64,000 bases of DNA from Desulfoluna limicola (GCF_021654575.1 NZ_AP024488.1:2689501-2753500), one strand, 5' to 3'; positions 1-9,803 are shown, numbered from the stretch's first letter. Notes: generated from the letters alone by a model not told the origin. Made by a program: numbers and translations.

Positions 1-1593
1 GGCTTTGACCAGGGCCTGCTTCAGGGTCTTGTGGGAGATGAGCTCTTCCTTGATCAGCAGGTAGCGTCCCACCCCGTAGTTCCGGAAGAGGACGGGACCG
101 TAAAGATCTGAGCTGAGGCCGGCCTGGGAAAGGGCTTTGGCGTAATAGGATTCTTCAATGCCGACCTTGTAGCGGCCCTTCTCCTTGAGAATGTCCAGGT
201 AATCCATAACGAGTTCCAAGATAACCCGATCCGTCTCTACCTGGGAGAACTGGAAGTTGCCGTGGCTGTCCCGCTCGATGAGAAGGCCCGCCTGGAAAAA
301 CTCGGGGATGTCGTTGAAAAGCTCGTCATCCCGGGCATTCCAGATGGTTTCAGGCCCCATCTTTCGAATCCCGCGAACCAGGCGCCTCAGGTACTCCAGC
401 TTCTCTTCCAGGGTTCTGAAGTCCGTATGAAAATCTGTGTCATGAACATCATTGTACTCAGAGATGATGGTATTGAGCTTGATGATAAAAATCTGGACTT
501 CGTTGATAAACTCCAGAATCCCCTCCGGGATCACCACCACCCCGTAATTTTTACCCACGGCAGCACGTCGAACGATGGCATCACACACCACCCTGGAGAG
601 GTGGCGAAGGGTCATGCCGTAGGCTGTGTAATCCACAGTCCCTTCGGCTTTGGCTTTCTCGACACGATCCTCATCCACGTAATCGGCAAGGTCCTCGCCG
701 ATGAGGGTCAGGTTGGCATGGGTCTGGAGCGATACCTCCAGGGCAAGATGGCTAGCCACCCGGCCCATCACCTTGCAGAAGTGCCAGTATTTGACATCGG
801 AGCTGCCGTCGGTGCAAAGGTCACCGACGTTCCGGGCAAAGGAGCGAGCCGCGCTGTGAAACCCGAACGAAATGGCGCACAGACTCTTTCCGTCGGCGTC
901 TTTCACCTGGATATCCCCGTCGATGGTCTTGGGCACCCCGATGACCTGAATGCCCTCTTCCTTCATGGACTCCGCCATAAACGCCGCGTTGGTGTTGGAA
1001 TCGTCCCCGCCGATCACCACCAGGGCATCCAATCCAAACTTTTTGCAGGTCTCAACGGAGAGACGCATTTTACTGCGGGTGTCGATCTTGGTCCGCCCCG
1101 TCTTGATCATACAGAATCCACCAAGGTTTCGGTACTGATTCACGATCTCGTCGGTCAACTCACAGGCATTGCCCTCAATGATACCATCCTGGCCGAGGAT
1201 AAACCCGTAAACACGGTTCTCGGGGTTGGCCTTTTTGGCGGCATCATAAAGGCCCGCGATCACGTTATGACCACCGGGTGCCGGCCCGCCGGAAAAAGCA
1301 ATACCGATGGCCCTGGGGCGTAGATAACCTTCAGCTGCCTCCTCGCCCGCCGTCACCACCTTCTCTACACGGTTCTCCATCAGGTGCGGGAGCTGTTCCT
1401 TTGCGGCACCATCGATGTTAAACCGATATTGGTTCTGGGTTTCAAGGGCTGTCGGCCCGTTTTGGAACACCTCACAAAGAGGGGGCGTGTAGGCCCTTCT
1501 CTCGATAGCGTCCAGGCTGTCCTCACCAATGATCTCCTGAACACAGTCGTGTGAGAAGAGTTCATCCAGGCTCATCAGGCGTTTTTCCGACAT
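1..1593 (-). CDS. pfp: PPi-dependent 6-phosphofructokinase (3' end outside window)
   Basis: Phosphorylates fructose 6-phosphate with pyrophosphate, a reversible glycolytic step in the cytoplasm. Reading the minus strand from ATG 1593 gives 531 uninterrupted codons that run off the window edge. Motifs seen: a glycine-rich SGGPAPGGHN segment, GGDDSNTNA (Asp where ATP-dependent enzymes usually have Gly) and PKTIDGD. The Asp and the Lys of PKTIDGD are the family marks of pyrophosphate use. Length suits the long plant-type PPi enzymes of about 550 residues. A GGAG motif lies about 7 bases upstream of the start. The gene is divergent from smc. Large plus-strand ORFs over it are antisense shadows. 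Confidence 0.93.
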   Translation of the reverse strand, partial: MSEKRLMSLDELFSHDCVQEIIGEDSLDAIERRAYTPPLCEVFQNGPTALETQNQYRFNIDGAAKEQLPHLMENRVEKVVTAGEEAAEGYLRPRAIGIAFSGGPAPGGHNVIAGLYDAAKKANPENRVYGFILGQDGIIEGNACELTDEIVNQYRNLGGFCMIKTGRTKIDTRSKMRLSVETCKKFGLDALVVIGGDDSNTNAAFMAESMKEEGIQVIGVPKTIDGDIQVKDADGKSLCAISFGFHSAARSFARNVGDLCTDGSSDVKYWHFCKVMGRVASHLALEVSLQTHANLTLIGEDLADYVDEDRVEKAKAEGTVDYTAYGMTLRHLSRVVCDAIVRRAAVGKNYGVVVIPEGILEFINEVQIFIIKLNTIISEYNDVHDTDFHTDFRTLEEKLEYLRRLVRGIRKMGPETIWNARDDELFNDIPEFFQAGLLIERDSHGNFQFSQVETDRVILELVMDYLDILKEKGRYKVGIEESYYAKALSQAGLSSDLYGPVLFRNYGVGRYLLIKEELISHKTLKQALVKA

Positions 1594-2174
1594 GCTTGTC
1601 TCCGTATAATCGATCGGCTCGGCGGGAAGAGTGCCGTTCCGGGTGAAATGAGAGTAGCCGCCCACGTCAGGACCTGTCTGTAACCACCCAAATATCTTTT
1701 AAAAAATCGCCTGCAGCAGTTCAAAACCGCAACAGCACGCAAAAGATCAAGGGCTTAAGGGAGTCATCCAAAATCCGGTTGCAAACACATCACTCGGGGC
1801 TTCGTAGAAAAGGGGCAATGAAACCGCATCACCCCTGTCGACGTCACATAAAAGAGCCACACACACCCTGAAGCATATGGGGCTCATCCTGCAGCAGGCA
1901 CACCACGTGCCTAACCTGCTTTTAGTAATCATTGCTATAGCAGACAGTTAAAAGATGATGCAAGAACCAATCCATATTAATGGACGCCAACTCAGCCGCC
2001 CCCCCCATGCCAGCCAATAAATCATCGTGCGGATTCAGGCATTTCCGCCATCTTTACATCATACCGGGGGAATGATATGTGATAGCTGACGTAACGGCGA
2101 CAGGCCTTCGGCTCGTCGTATCCTCTGCGGCCTGTGCCGCTCAATCCACCAACCTCGCGGACAAACCACCACCA
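1594..2174. other. Divergent intergenic region, pfp to smc
   Basis: About 580 bases between divergent pfp and smc. No convincing gene, RNA or clear promoter was seen. The short ORFs here have no ribosome site or recognisable product. Confidence 0.5.
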
Positions 2175-5100
2175 ATGAAGCTCAAAAAACTCGAGATCAC
2201 CGGGTTCAAATCGTTCATGGGAAAAACACGCATTGTGTTCCCCCCCGGGACCACGGGCGTGGTGGGCCCGAACGGATGCGGTAAAAGCAACGTGGTGGAT
2301 GCCTTGAGATGGGTCATGGGCGAACAGAACGTCCGCAAGCTGCGGGGCAAGACTTCCGAGGACATCATCTTTGCAGGGTCCGCCGGCAATCCCCCCATGA
2401 ACATGGCTGAGGTCTCCCTCACCATTGATAACGAAGACGGAACCATTGTCGGCCCCTTCAACGACTACAGCGAAATCACCGTCACTCGGCGGATTTTCCG
2501 TTCCGGTGAAAGCAACTACCTGATCAATCGCCAGCCCGCACGCCTGAAAGACATCCAGACCCTCTTCCTGGGAAGCGGCACCGGAAAAAATGCCTTTGCC
2601 GTCATCCAGCAGGGCAACATCGGTGCCCTCACGGATGCCACTCCGGAGGAGCGACGCGTCTTCATCGAGGAAGCGGCGGATGTGACCAAATACAAAGCGC
2701 GGAAACGGGATACCGAATCCAAGATCAAGTCCACCCGGGAAAACCTGGACCGCGTAGGGGACATCCTCTCTGAGCTTGAACGCCAGCTTGCATCATTAAA
2801 GCGTCAGGCAAAGAAAGCTCTTTTTTTCAAGGAACTCCAGAAAGAGATCCGGGACCTTGATATCACCCTGATCGGTGTCGAATACCTGTCCCTGGCCCAC
2901 AAAGCCAAAGAGCTCGTCACCTCCACAGAGCGCATCAAAGAGCAGGCCAAGGCAGACGTCACCCGCCGTGAAGCGCTGTCGAGTGCCCTCGACAGACTCA
3001 AACTCCACGCCCAGGAAACCACAGATGCCATTGAGGCCCAAAACCGTAAGATATACGAGCTGAAGCGCCTCGCCGACCGGGACGAAAGCGAAATTGGACA
3101 CCTCAGGGATAAATCCCTCTCCCTCAGCACTGAGGTGAAAGAGGACAACCACCACCTCGCCGTTGCTCGAGCCAAGAACAGCGAACTGACCGATGAGATC
3201 CGCACCCTCCGCAATGCCCACGGAGACCTGGACCACGTGGTCACCGAGCTGGACAAAAAAATGGAGGCGGCCGAACACCAGCGCAGCACCTGCCAATCGG
3301 CTCTATCCACCCTTGAGAAGGCAAGCAACGAAGAGTCCTCCGGCCGCATGGAACTGGTGGCACGGGAAGCCTCCTTCAGGCACCTCTTCACCAATGCGGA
3401 AAAGCTCCACGAAAATGCCACACGCAAACTGAAACGACGGGATGAAGACCTGGCAACAGCCAGAAGCTCCCTTGCGGCGGCAAAGGAGAAGGGGCGCCTC
3501 CTTGAAGAAGAGATGGCCGCCTTTAAAGAAGAGACCACAGAACTCAGGGACCACCTGGACGACCTCCGTGACGGGATAAACGCCATGGAGATGGATGCTG
3601 CCCGCCTGGATGACGCCCTGAAGCAAAAAGAGATTGAAGAGAGCCGCATCCGCTCCTATTTAGATACCATGCAGCGCATGGTGCACAACCTCGATGGCTA
3701 TGGCGACGGTGTCAAGAAGGGCATGGACCAACTTGACACCCTTGGGTCCATCTCCCATGAGGTGGTGGCCGACCTGCTCCAGGTAGAAAAAGGCTATGAA
3801 ACAGCTGCGGAGACTGCCCTGGGGGAGCTCCTCACCCACATTGTGGTCGACTCCCATGACATGGCCTTTAACGCGGCCCTGGCCATGCAGCAGGAGGGGG
3901 CCAGCCGCTGCGGTTTTTTTCCTCCGGGGCTGATCGATCTTCCCCCCTTTGCCGGAGCGCCCCTTGAAGGCTGCCGAGCCCTCACGGATCTGGTTGTTCC
4001 TGACGAACGGCTGACGCCCCCTTTCCCGGCCCTTCTCTCCCGCCTTTTTGTGGCCGACGACCTGGCCACCGCCATAAAGGCCAAAAGCCAGACGAAGCAG
4101 TGGGTTTCCATTGCAACCAAAGACGGCTCCCTGGTGGATTTTTCCGGAGCCGTCATCGCCGGAACCCAAGGCGCTTCCGCCTCGCTTCTCAAGCGGCGAA
4201 CCGAAATGAACGAAGCAGAGGAGACGCTCACCGACCTTGAGGCCGAGCTCGCCAAACTGTCAGAGCAACGGGAAGGCATTCGAAAGGCACTGGAGACCCT
4301 CAGAGAGTCCCTGCGCCAGGCCGAATCGGAATTGAGCAGGCTGCTCCGCGACCGATCCGAAAAAGAACGGGCCTGCCTTCTCGCAGAAGAAGAGGCAAAA
4401 CAGGGCCAGAAGCACCTGACCCTTATGGATCTGGAGACGGAACAGCTGGTGGGTGACCTGGCTGATCTTGAAGAAGAGATGAATGAGAGCCGTGAAAAGC
4501 TTCAGGCCGTCCAGGAGGAACTCGCAACGCGGGTCAAGGGTGAGGAGATGGCCAGGGAAAAACTCGCCGAAGCACGGGAGGCCCTTTCAAGAGCTGAACA
4601 TGCCATCGTCGACTTAAAGCTGGCCCTTGCCCGGGAAGAAGCAAAACATGAAAACCACCGAAGCACACTGAAGCGACTCACGGGCTTCCTCAAGGAGGGC
4701 GAGGAGCTCATCCAGCGCCTCCACGAAGGCATCGAAAAGAAGACCCGGGATTCCGAAGTGTGCCTGAAACAGGCCGAAGAAAAAGAGAAAGGCCTCGCCG
4801 ACGCTTTTGGTGCCGTCACGGCTGAAGAAGAAACCCTTGCCGTCACCCGAACCCGCCTTTCCCGTATCGAAGCAGACATGGCCGAAAAAGAGGCAGAGCG
4901 CAAAGAGCTCGCGACCCTTCATGAAGAGCGTTCCGAAAGGCTGAGAAAAGACGAGGTCGCGCTGGCTGGATTTCTCACCAGGGGGGAGGAACTCGAAACC
5001 CGTACCGTAGAGCAGTACCGAACCCCCATCAAAGAGCTGAGCGCCGCCTTTGAAGAGGAGATCCACGCGGTCCTCCAGGGAGACACCGACAAGGAGTCCC

Positions 5101-5777
5101 TGAAGCAGGACCTGGACAGGCTGAAACGGAAAATCAACCGGCTCGGTGAAGTCAACCCGGCAGCCGTTGCCCAATACGAAGAGGTGATGGAACGCCACGG
5201 ATTCCTGCTTGAACAACAAACGGACCTCAACTCTTCCCTGGATGACCTTGAGGCCATCATTAAAAAGATCAACCGAATCACCCAGGACCGGTTCGTCGAC
5301 ACCTTCCACCGCATCAACGAAAAACTCGCCGAGATTTTCCCCAGGCTTTTCGATGGGGGGTCCGCGCGCCTTGTTCTGACCGACCCCGGAAAGCCCCTGG
5401 AAACCGGCGTGGAACTCATGATCCAGCCTCCCGGTAAAAAGCAGGCCCGACTCTCCCTGCTCTCCGGCGGGGAAAAGGCCCTCTCCGCCATCGCCTTCGT
5501 CTTCTCCATCTTCCTGCTGAAACCATCCTCCTTCTGCGTGATGGACGAAATCGACGCCCCCCTGGACGACGCCAACGTCCTGAGGTTCAACAACCTCCTC
5601 ACCATGATCGCCGAAAGCTCACAGATCCTGGTCATCACCCACAACAAAATCACCATGGAGCACGCCGACATCCTCCTGGGTGTCACCATGGAGAAAAAAG
5701 GCATCTCCAAGGTGGTCTCCGTCAACTTGAGCGGCAAGGAGCTCCCCGCAGAGCTGGAACAACCCGACGTCGCCTGA
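2175..5777 (+). CDS. smc: Chromosome segregation protein SMC
   Basis: ATPase core of the bacterial condensin, which compacts and segregates chromosomes. 1200 residues, the usual family length. The N-terminal ATPase half begins MKLKKLEITGFKSF and has the Walker A motif GPNGCGKSN. Long heptad-rich coiled coils flank a hinge at roughly residues 510-680. The C-terminal half carries the ABC signature LSGGEKAL and Walker B CVMDEIDAPLDD. The frame is open 32 codons further upstream to a GTG at 2079, but that extension is unlike the family, so the ATG at 2175 was chosen. ftsY follows on the same strand after 433 bases. ScpA and ScpB are not in the window. Confidence 0.97.
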   Translation: MKLKKLEITGFKSFMGKTRIVFPPGTTGVVGPNGCGKSNVVDALRWVMGEQNVRKLRGKTSEDIIFAGSAGNPPMNMAEVSLTIDNEDGTIVGPFNDYSEITVTRRIFRSGESNYLINRQPARLKDIQTLFLGSGTGKNAFAVIQQGNIGALTDATPEERRVFIEEAADVTKYKARKRDTESKIKSTRENLDRVGDILSELERQLASLKRQAKKALFFKELQKEIRDLDITLIGVEYLSLAHKAKELVTSTERIKEQAKADVTRREALSSALDRLKLHAQETTDAIEAQNRKIYELKRLADRDESEIGHLRDKSLSLSTEVKEDNHHLAVARAKNSELTDEIRTLRNAHGDLDHVVTELDKKMEAAEHQRSTCQSALSTLEKASNEESSGRMELVAREASFRHLFTNAEKLHENATRKLKRRDEDLATARSSLAAAKEKGRLLEEEMAAFKEETTELRDHLDDLRDGINAMEMDAARLDDALKQKEIEESRIRSYLDTMQRMVHNLDGYGDGVKKGMDQLDTLGSISHEVVADLLQVEKGYETAAETALGELLTHIVVDSHDMAFNAALAMQQEGASRCGFFPPGLIDLPPFAGAPLEGCRALTDLVVPDERLTPPFPALLSRLFVADDLATAIKAKSQTKQWVSIATKDGSLVDFSGAVIAGTQGASASLLKRRTEMNEAEETLTDLEAELAKLSEQREGIRKALETLRESLRQAESELSRLLRDRSEKERACLLAEEEAKQGQKHLTLMDLETEQLVGDLADLEEEMNESREKLQAVQEELATRVKGEEMAREKLAEAREALSRAEHAIVDLKLALAREEAKHENHRSTLKRLTGFLKEGEELIQRLHEGIEKKTRDSEVCLKQAEEKEKGLADAFGAVTAEEETLAVTRTRLSRIEADMAEKEAERKELATLHEERSERLRKDEVALAGFLTRGEELETRTVEQYRTPIKELSAAFEEEIHAVLQGDTDKESLKQDLDRLKRKINRLGEVNPAAVAQYEEVMERHGFLLEQQTDLNSSLDDLEAIIKKINRITQDRFVDTFHRINEKLAEIFPRLFDGGSARLVLTDPGKPLETGVELMIQPPGKKQARLSLLSGGEKALSAIAFVFSIFLLKPSSFCVMDEIDAPLDDANVLRFNNLLTMIAESSQILVITHNKITMEHADILLGVTMEKKGISKVVSVNLSGKELPAELEQPDVA

Positions 5778-5865
5778 GCCTCATTTGCAACCATCGAAAT
5801 AAATCCCATTTAGCATCTGAAGTGCCAATAAGAGCCTTTCTTGGTTAAATCCAAGGAAAAAAAGT

Positions 5866-6076
5866 GCCTCCGGCGGCAAGGGTGGCGAAGCCACGTTAGG
5901 CAAAATACCTTGAAAGCAGGTTGCGTCTGCACGTTGCTCCTCGTTCCTCGGGGCAATGCGGAGACGCCTTTGATTCACGGGGAATCCTGCTTAAGTTGAG
6001 CAAACCTGTTTGTCAAACTTTTCAAAAGTTTGGCCCCCGGCAGGGCCGCCGGAGGCAATTTGAGCTGAACAGTTAC
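5866..6076 (+). repeat. Structured intergenic repeat, full length (arm A1, hairpin B, arm C)
   Basis: Starts GCCTCCGGCGGC and ends GCCGCCGGAGGC at 6056, followed by the conserved flank GAGCTGAACAGTTAC (6062-6076). Contains the loop TCGTTCCTC and, in arm C, the palindrome CAAACTTTTCAAAAGTTTG. Lies between smc and ftsY. Confidence 0.85.
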
Positions 6077-6210
6077 AGAAATCCTCTGAATTGGCGAGTA
6101 TCAGGAGCATTCGCGAACCCGCCCCCTGGTGTTTACAAGAGCCTCGTGCCCTGCTACATTAGCCTGATTTATGTTATTAACGATCCGAATCAGAACACAG
6201 GACAATCAAT

Positions 6211-7449
6211 ATGGATTTTAGCGTTCTTCTGGAGAGAGTTACCGATTCCCTTGCCCCTGTCAAAGCGATCCTTGAAGGGATTGCCGACAAGGCAGCAACA
6301 GCCATTCCTGCGCTTGCACCCTACAAAGAGGCCCTCTGGTGGATGATTCCTGCGACAGCAGTGATTCTCATTCTCTTTCTCCTGGTCATCTCAGCAGCCC
6401 TTAAAGCCCCCAAAGCACCGGTACAGGAACCTCCCGAAGAAAAAAAGCGCGTGGATAATAAGCCTGCGGCGAAAAAAGAGGCCAAAGCAGAACCCGCCCC
6501 TTCCCGAAAAGTTGCAGCCGAACCGACCCCGGAGCCTGCGCCCGAGGAAACCGGCGTCTTCAAAAGCCTGAAAAGCGGCCTCTCAAAAACCCGCAACGCC
6601 CTGTCAAATGGCGTGGATGCCCTGTTTAAAGGCGGGCGAGCCTTAGATGACGACCTGCTGGAAGAACTGGAAGAGCTCCTCATCACCTCTGATGTGGGGG
6701 TAAGAACCACCATGGAGATCATCGAGACCCTCTCTGAAAAGGCCTCCGAGATCTCCAACTCCGATGAGTTGAAGACAGCCCTGAAAGCCCTTCTCCTTGA
6801 ACGCATCTCCTTTGATACCCCTGCTGAAACCACCCTTAAAAAGCCCCACGTGATGATGGTGATTGGCGTCAACGGTGTTGGCAAGACCACCACCATCGGT
6901 AAGATGGCCACCCGCTTTGTGCGTGAAGGGAAAAAGGTCATTATCGTGGCTGGCGACACATTCCGTGCCGCGGCATCCGAGCAGTTGACCATCTGGGCCG
7001 AGCGTTCCGGTGCAGAGATTGTCCGTCACAAGGACAACTCCGACCCTGCAGCAGTCGCCTTTGACGGCGTTCAGGCAGCGGTGGCGCGAGACGCGGACAT
7101 CGTCATCATCGACACCGCGGGCCGCCTCCACACCAAAAAGAACCTCATGGAAGAGCTCAAAAAGATCAGGCGCAGCGTCGCCAAAACCATTCCCGATGCT
7201 CCCCATGAGACCCTCATGGTCGTGGACGCCACCACAGGCCAGAACGCCCTCACCCAGGCCCAGCTCTTCCACGACGCCGTGGGCATTGACGGCGTGGCCC
7301 TCACCAAACTCGACGGCACCGCCAAAGGCGGCATTGTCATCGGCATCACCAGCACCTTAGGGGTACCCCTGAAATACATCGGCATCGGCGAGCAAGCCGA
7401 CGACCTTCGCCCCTTTGACGCCGAAGAGTTTGCCGACGCACTGCTGTAA
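6211..7449 (+). CDS. ftsY: Signal recognition particle receptor FtsY, membrane-anchored form
   Basis: SRP receptor GTPase that delivers ribosome-nascent-chain complexes to the Sec translocon. 412 residues. The C-terminal NG domain shows GVNGVGKTTTIGK (G1), DTFRAAA, DTAGRLH (G3) and TKLDGTAKGG (G4 region). An acidic/basic Pro-rich linker precedes it. Unusually, residues about 43-65 form a clear transmembrane helix (WWMIPATAVILILFLLV), so this copy is probably anchored through its N-terminus rather than by an amphipathic A domain alone. An AGGA motif lies about 10 bases before ATG 6211. It is followed by a repeat and a strong terminator. Confidence 0.95.
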   Translation: MDFSVLLERVTDSLAPVKAILEGIADKAATAIPALAPYKEALWWMIPATAVILILFLLVISAALKAPKAPVQEPPEEKKRVDNKPAAKKEAKAEPAPSRKVAAEPTPEPAPEETGVFKSLKSGLSKTRNALSNGVDALFKGGRALDDDLLEELEELLITSDVGVRTTMEIIETLSEKASEISNSDELKTALKALLLERISFDTPAETTLKKPHVMMVIGVNGVGKTTTIGKMATRFVREGKKVIIVAGDTFRAAASEQLTIWAERSGAEIVRHKDNSDPAAVAFDGVQAAVARDADIVIIDTAGRLHTKKNLMEELKKIRRSVAKTIPDAPHETLMVVDATTGQNALTQAQLFHDAVGIDGVALTKLDGTAKGGIVIGITSTLGVPLKYIGIGEQADDLRPFDAEEFADALL

Positions 7450-7457
7450 CAAACTTC

Positions 7458-7562
7458 GCCTCCGGCGGGCAGGGGATAATCCCCTGCACCCCAGGCTTGC
7501 GAATGCTCTCACCTCTCGTTCCTCGAGGTGATCACATTCGCTGACGGGCTTCGCCCGTGATC
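7458..7562 (+). repeat. Structured intergenic repeat, partial (A and B)
   Basis: Begins GCCTCCGGCGGG just after ftsY. The B hairpin has outer arms GCGAATG/CATTCGC, inner arms TCACCTC/GAGGTGA and the shared loop TCGTTCCTC. No C arm is recognised. Confidence 0.7.
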
Positions 7563-7607
7563 TGAGAACACAGGATGTCGACGCCATAAGACATCTCGAA
7601 ATGCTTC

Positions 7608-7643
7608 AAACGGCTCTTCCAACCACGGAAGGGCCGTTTTTTT
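7608..7643 (+). terminator. Rho-independent terminator after ftsY
   Basis: Stem ACGGCTCTTCC / GGAAGGGCCGT with loop AACCAC, followed by seven T residues. Confidence 0.9.
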
Positions 7644-7783
7644 ATACCCTGAAAAATCTTCCCGCTCTTATCTCACAAAAAACTCATAGTATAGGTGTTA
7701 CTATTCAGCACCCATGCCTTCAAAAATACCCTCCACACACAGCCAAGCACTTGTGGCGAACATTGCATAACGCCACACCCCAA

Positions 7784-7872
7784 GCGAATGCGGACGCGAG
7801 GTGCCCAGAGTAACGACATCCGTTGCGCATTCGCCACCAGCTTTCAAGGTGGCTCACCTTGCCGCCGGAGGC
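7784..7872 (-). repeat. Structured intergenic repeat, partial, inverted
   Basis: Carries GCGAATGC / GCATTCGC arms, then CTTTCAAGGTGGCTCACCTT and the terminal GCCGCCGGAGGC. Located between the convergent ends of ftsY and lipA. Confidence 0.75.
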
Positions 7873-7910
7873 AAAAAAAAGCCCCCTGCCACATATATGA
7901 CAGGGGGCTT
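7873..7910 (-). terminator. Rho-independent terminator after lipA
   Basis: Stem AAGCCCCCTG / CAGGGGGCTT. Eight A residues on the plus strand give the U tract on the minus strand, downstream of lipA. Confidence 0.88.
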
Positions 7911-7954
7911 ATTTGTCGCACCGAGGGGGGTGGTGCGGCAAACTGTAAACGGGT

Positions 7955-8863
7955 TTACTCTGTTGTGGGGCCATCCTTGCTGAACAGCTCTTTGGCCTTG
8001 TAGGAACTCCGCACAAAGGGACCACTCGCCACGTCGGCAAACCCCATGGCAAGGGCGCGTTCTTTCCAGGCGTCGAAGGCCTCGGGGGTGACGTAACTTT
8101 CAACGGGCAAATGGTCTTTTGATGGCTGAAGGTATTGCCCCAACGTGAGGATGGAACAGCCGGCAGCAAGGAGGTCCTTAAGTGTCGCCTCCACCTCGGC
8201 ATCGGTTTCACCCAGCCCCAGCATCATGCCTGACTTGCCCGGCATGGCAGGCGCCGACGTCATTAAATACCGAAACACATCCAATGATCGCTGGTAAATG
8301 GCCTGGGGACGAACCGTGTCGTACAGCCTGGGAACTGTTTCGATATTGTGATTCAACACATCCGGTGCCGCGTCAATCACACACTGCAAAGCCTGTTCAT
8401 CCCCTTTAAAGTCAGGAATCAGAACCTCCACGTAGACCCCGCCAATGGCCTCCCGAAGGGCGGTTATGGTCTCCGCAAAATGTGAGGCTCCACCGTCATC
8501 CAAATCATCACGTGTCACGGAGGTCACCACCACGTAAGAGAGGTTCAGCTCCTTTGCCGCCTCGGCCACGCGCCGCGGCTCTTCCGGGTCCGGAGGCAAA
8601 GGTTTCCCGCCCTGAACGTTGCAAAACCGACACCCTCTCGTGCAGGTCTCTCCCAAAATCATAAAGGTGGCCGTCCTGTTGGAGAAACACTCCCACTGGT
8701 TGGGGCACTTGGCCTCCTGACACACCGTGTGAAGGGACGACTCACCGATAAGCCGCCTTACCTTCTCGTACTGGGGCGATGTGGGCAGATTGCGCCGAAG
8801 CCAGACCGGCTTTCTCATGCGCTGATATTTTTTCACGTCATCCAGACACGCATCCTTGCCCAT
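7955..8863 (-). CDS. lipA: Lipoyl synthase
   Basis: Radical SAM enzyme that inserts two sulfur atoms into protein-bound octanoyl groups to make lipoate. 302 residues. The auxiliary cluster motif CQEAKCPNQWEC and the radical SAM motif CTRGCRFC are both present, as is the C-terminal RSSY that ligates the auxiliary cluster. The frame is open to an ATG at 8878, but GGGAGAG sits correctly before the ATG at 8863, which was chosen. It is the last gene of the minus-strand gcv-lip series. LipA here would serve GcvH and any other lipoyl acceptor. Confidence 0.96.
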   Translation of the reverse strand: MGKDACLDDVKKYQRMRKPVWLRRNLPTSPQYEKVRRLIGESSLHTVCQEAKCPNQWECFSNRTATFMILGETCTRGCRFCNVQGGKPLPPDPEEPRRVAEAAKELNLSYVVVTSVTRDDLDDGGASHFAETITALREAIGGVYVEVLIPDFKGDEQALQCVIDAAPDVLNHNIETVPRLYDTVRPQAIYQRSLDVFRYLMTSAPAMPGKSGMMLGLGETDAEVEATLKDLLAAGCSILTLGQYLQPSKDHLPVESYVTPEAFDAWKERALAMGFADVASGPFVRSSYKAKELFSKDGPTTE

Positions 8864-8890
8864 ACTCTCTCCCTTCATCTAAAAATACCA

Positions 8891-8969
8891 ACGGCGGCAA
8901 GGTGAGCCACCTTGAAAGCGGGTTGCCGCTGCGCTTTTCCCCTCGTTCCTTAGGGTAAAGCGCAGCGGC
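8891..8969 (+). repeat. Structured intergenic repeat, partial (A1 and B) between lipB and lipA
   Basis: CGGCGGCAAGGTG-AG-CCACCTTG, then a hairpin with arms GCCGCTGCGCTTTTCCC (8925-8941) and GGGTAAAGCGCAGCGGC (ends 8969), with one internal mismatch. Confidence 0.8.
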
Positions 8970-9008
8970 AGGACTCTCAAACCTCAAATTTCTTCTATTT
9001 CGAAAGTA

Positions 9009-9683
9009 TTACCATTCACACCCCAGATCTGCCAACGTCACCTCAGAAAGGCCATCGCTGAACAGATCTGCAAATTTTTGTTTCATCTCAACCCTTGCCA
9101 TCTCCATGGATACCTTATGCCCCAGCTCCTTTTCAGCCGTGGTGATGGAAATCGTTAAGCCACAGGGATTGATCCAGGAGAAACAAGTCAGGTCCGGTGC
9201 CACGTTCAAAGCCAGCCCATGAAAGGAGACCCCTTCGGTCACCCGAATGCCAACACTGCCAATCTTGGCCGCCCCCACCCAGGCTCCCCGATTCACCTCA
9301 TCGCCTCGGGCAGTGACACCCAGTGAAGCCAGGGTCTTGACCATCACGCCTTCTAAAAATTCCACAAAATCGGCCACGCCCATCCGGGCTTTTTCCAGAT
9401 GAACAATGGGGTACGCGACCAATTGTCCGGGACCGTGCCAGGTGATATTGCCCCCCCGCTCGGTCTGAACCACGGAAATCCCCTTCTCCGCAAGAAAGGC
9501 CTCAGAGACGATGAGGTTCTCCCGACCTCCCCGCTTTCCAAGGGTGTACACCGCCGGATGCTCCACTATAATCACCACATCCCGATCAAGGCGACCCGAC
9601 GCCCGCTCAGCCACCAACCGCTTCTGCAAGACATGAACCTCCTCATACGCAGTCAACGGCAACTCAAGAAGCAATCCCTTCAT
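9009..9683 (-). CDS. lipB: Octanoyl-[ACP]:protein octanoyltransferase
   Basis: Transfers octanoyl from acyl carrier protein to lipoyl domains, the step before LipA. About 224 residues. Family motifs: RGGNITWHGPGQLVAYPI, AAKIGSVGI with the catalytic Lys, and SWINPCGL with the catalytic Cys. The frame is open back to 9734, but the upstream part is derived from the adjacent repeat. GGAAGG lies 7 bases before the ATG at 9683, so that start was chosen. It lies downstream of gcvPB and upstream of lipA on the same strand; both gaps contain structured repeats. Confidence 0.95.
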   Translation of the reverse strand: MKGLLLELPLTAYEEVHVLQKRLVAERASGRLDRDVVIIVEHPAVYTLGKRGGRENLIVSEAFLAEKGISVVQTERGGNITWHGPGQLVAYPIVHLEKARMGVADFVEFLEGVMVKTLASLGVTARGDEVNRGAWVGAAKIGSVGIRVTEGVSFHGLALNVAPDLTCFSWINPCGLTISITTAEKELGHKVSMEMARVEMKQKFADLFSDGLSEVTLADLGCEW

Positions 9684-9720
9684 TCCTTTGCCTTCCATGG
9701 TTAAAGTTCGGTAAAAACAT

Positions 9721-9803
9721 GCCTCCGGCGGCAAGGTGTGCCACCTTGAAAGCAGGTTGCCGATGCGCTTTGCCCCTCGTTCCTCGGGGCAAAGCGCATC
9801 GGC
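9721..9803 (+). repeat. Structured intergenic repeat with perfect 18-bp hairpin
   Basis: Arm A1 starts at 9721 with GCCTCCGGCGGC. Hairpin B (9759-9803) has arms GCCGATGCGCTTTGCCCC and GGGGCAAAGCGCATCGGC, perfectly complementary, around the loop TCGTTCCTC. This is the cleanest B hairpin in the window. Confidence 0.88.

Noticed and set aside
262..1323. 353-codon plus-strand open frame
   Set aside because: Antisense shadow of the PPi-phosphofructokinase, whose minus-strand translation has all family motifs.
5778..6210. 141-codon plus-strand frame at 5921-6346
   Set aside because: Runs through a structured repeat and into the ftsY start; no ribosome site or family likeness.
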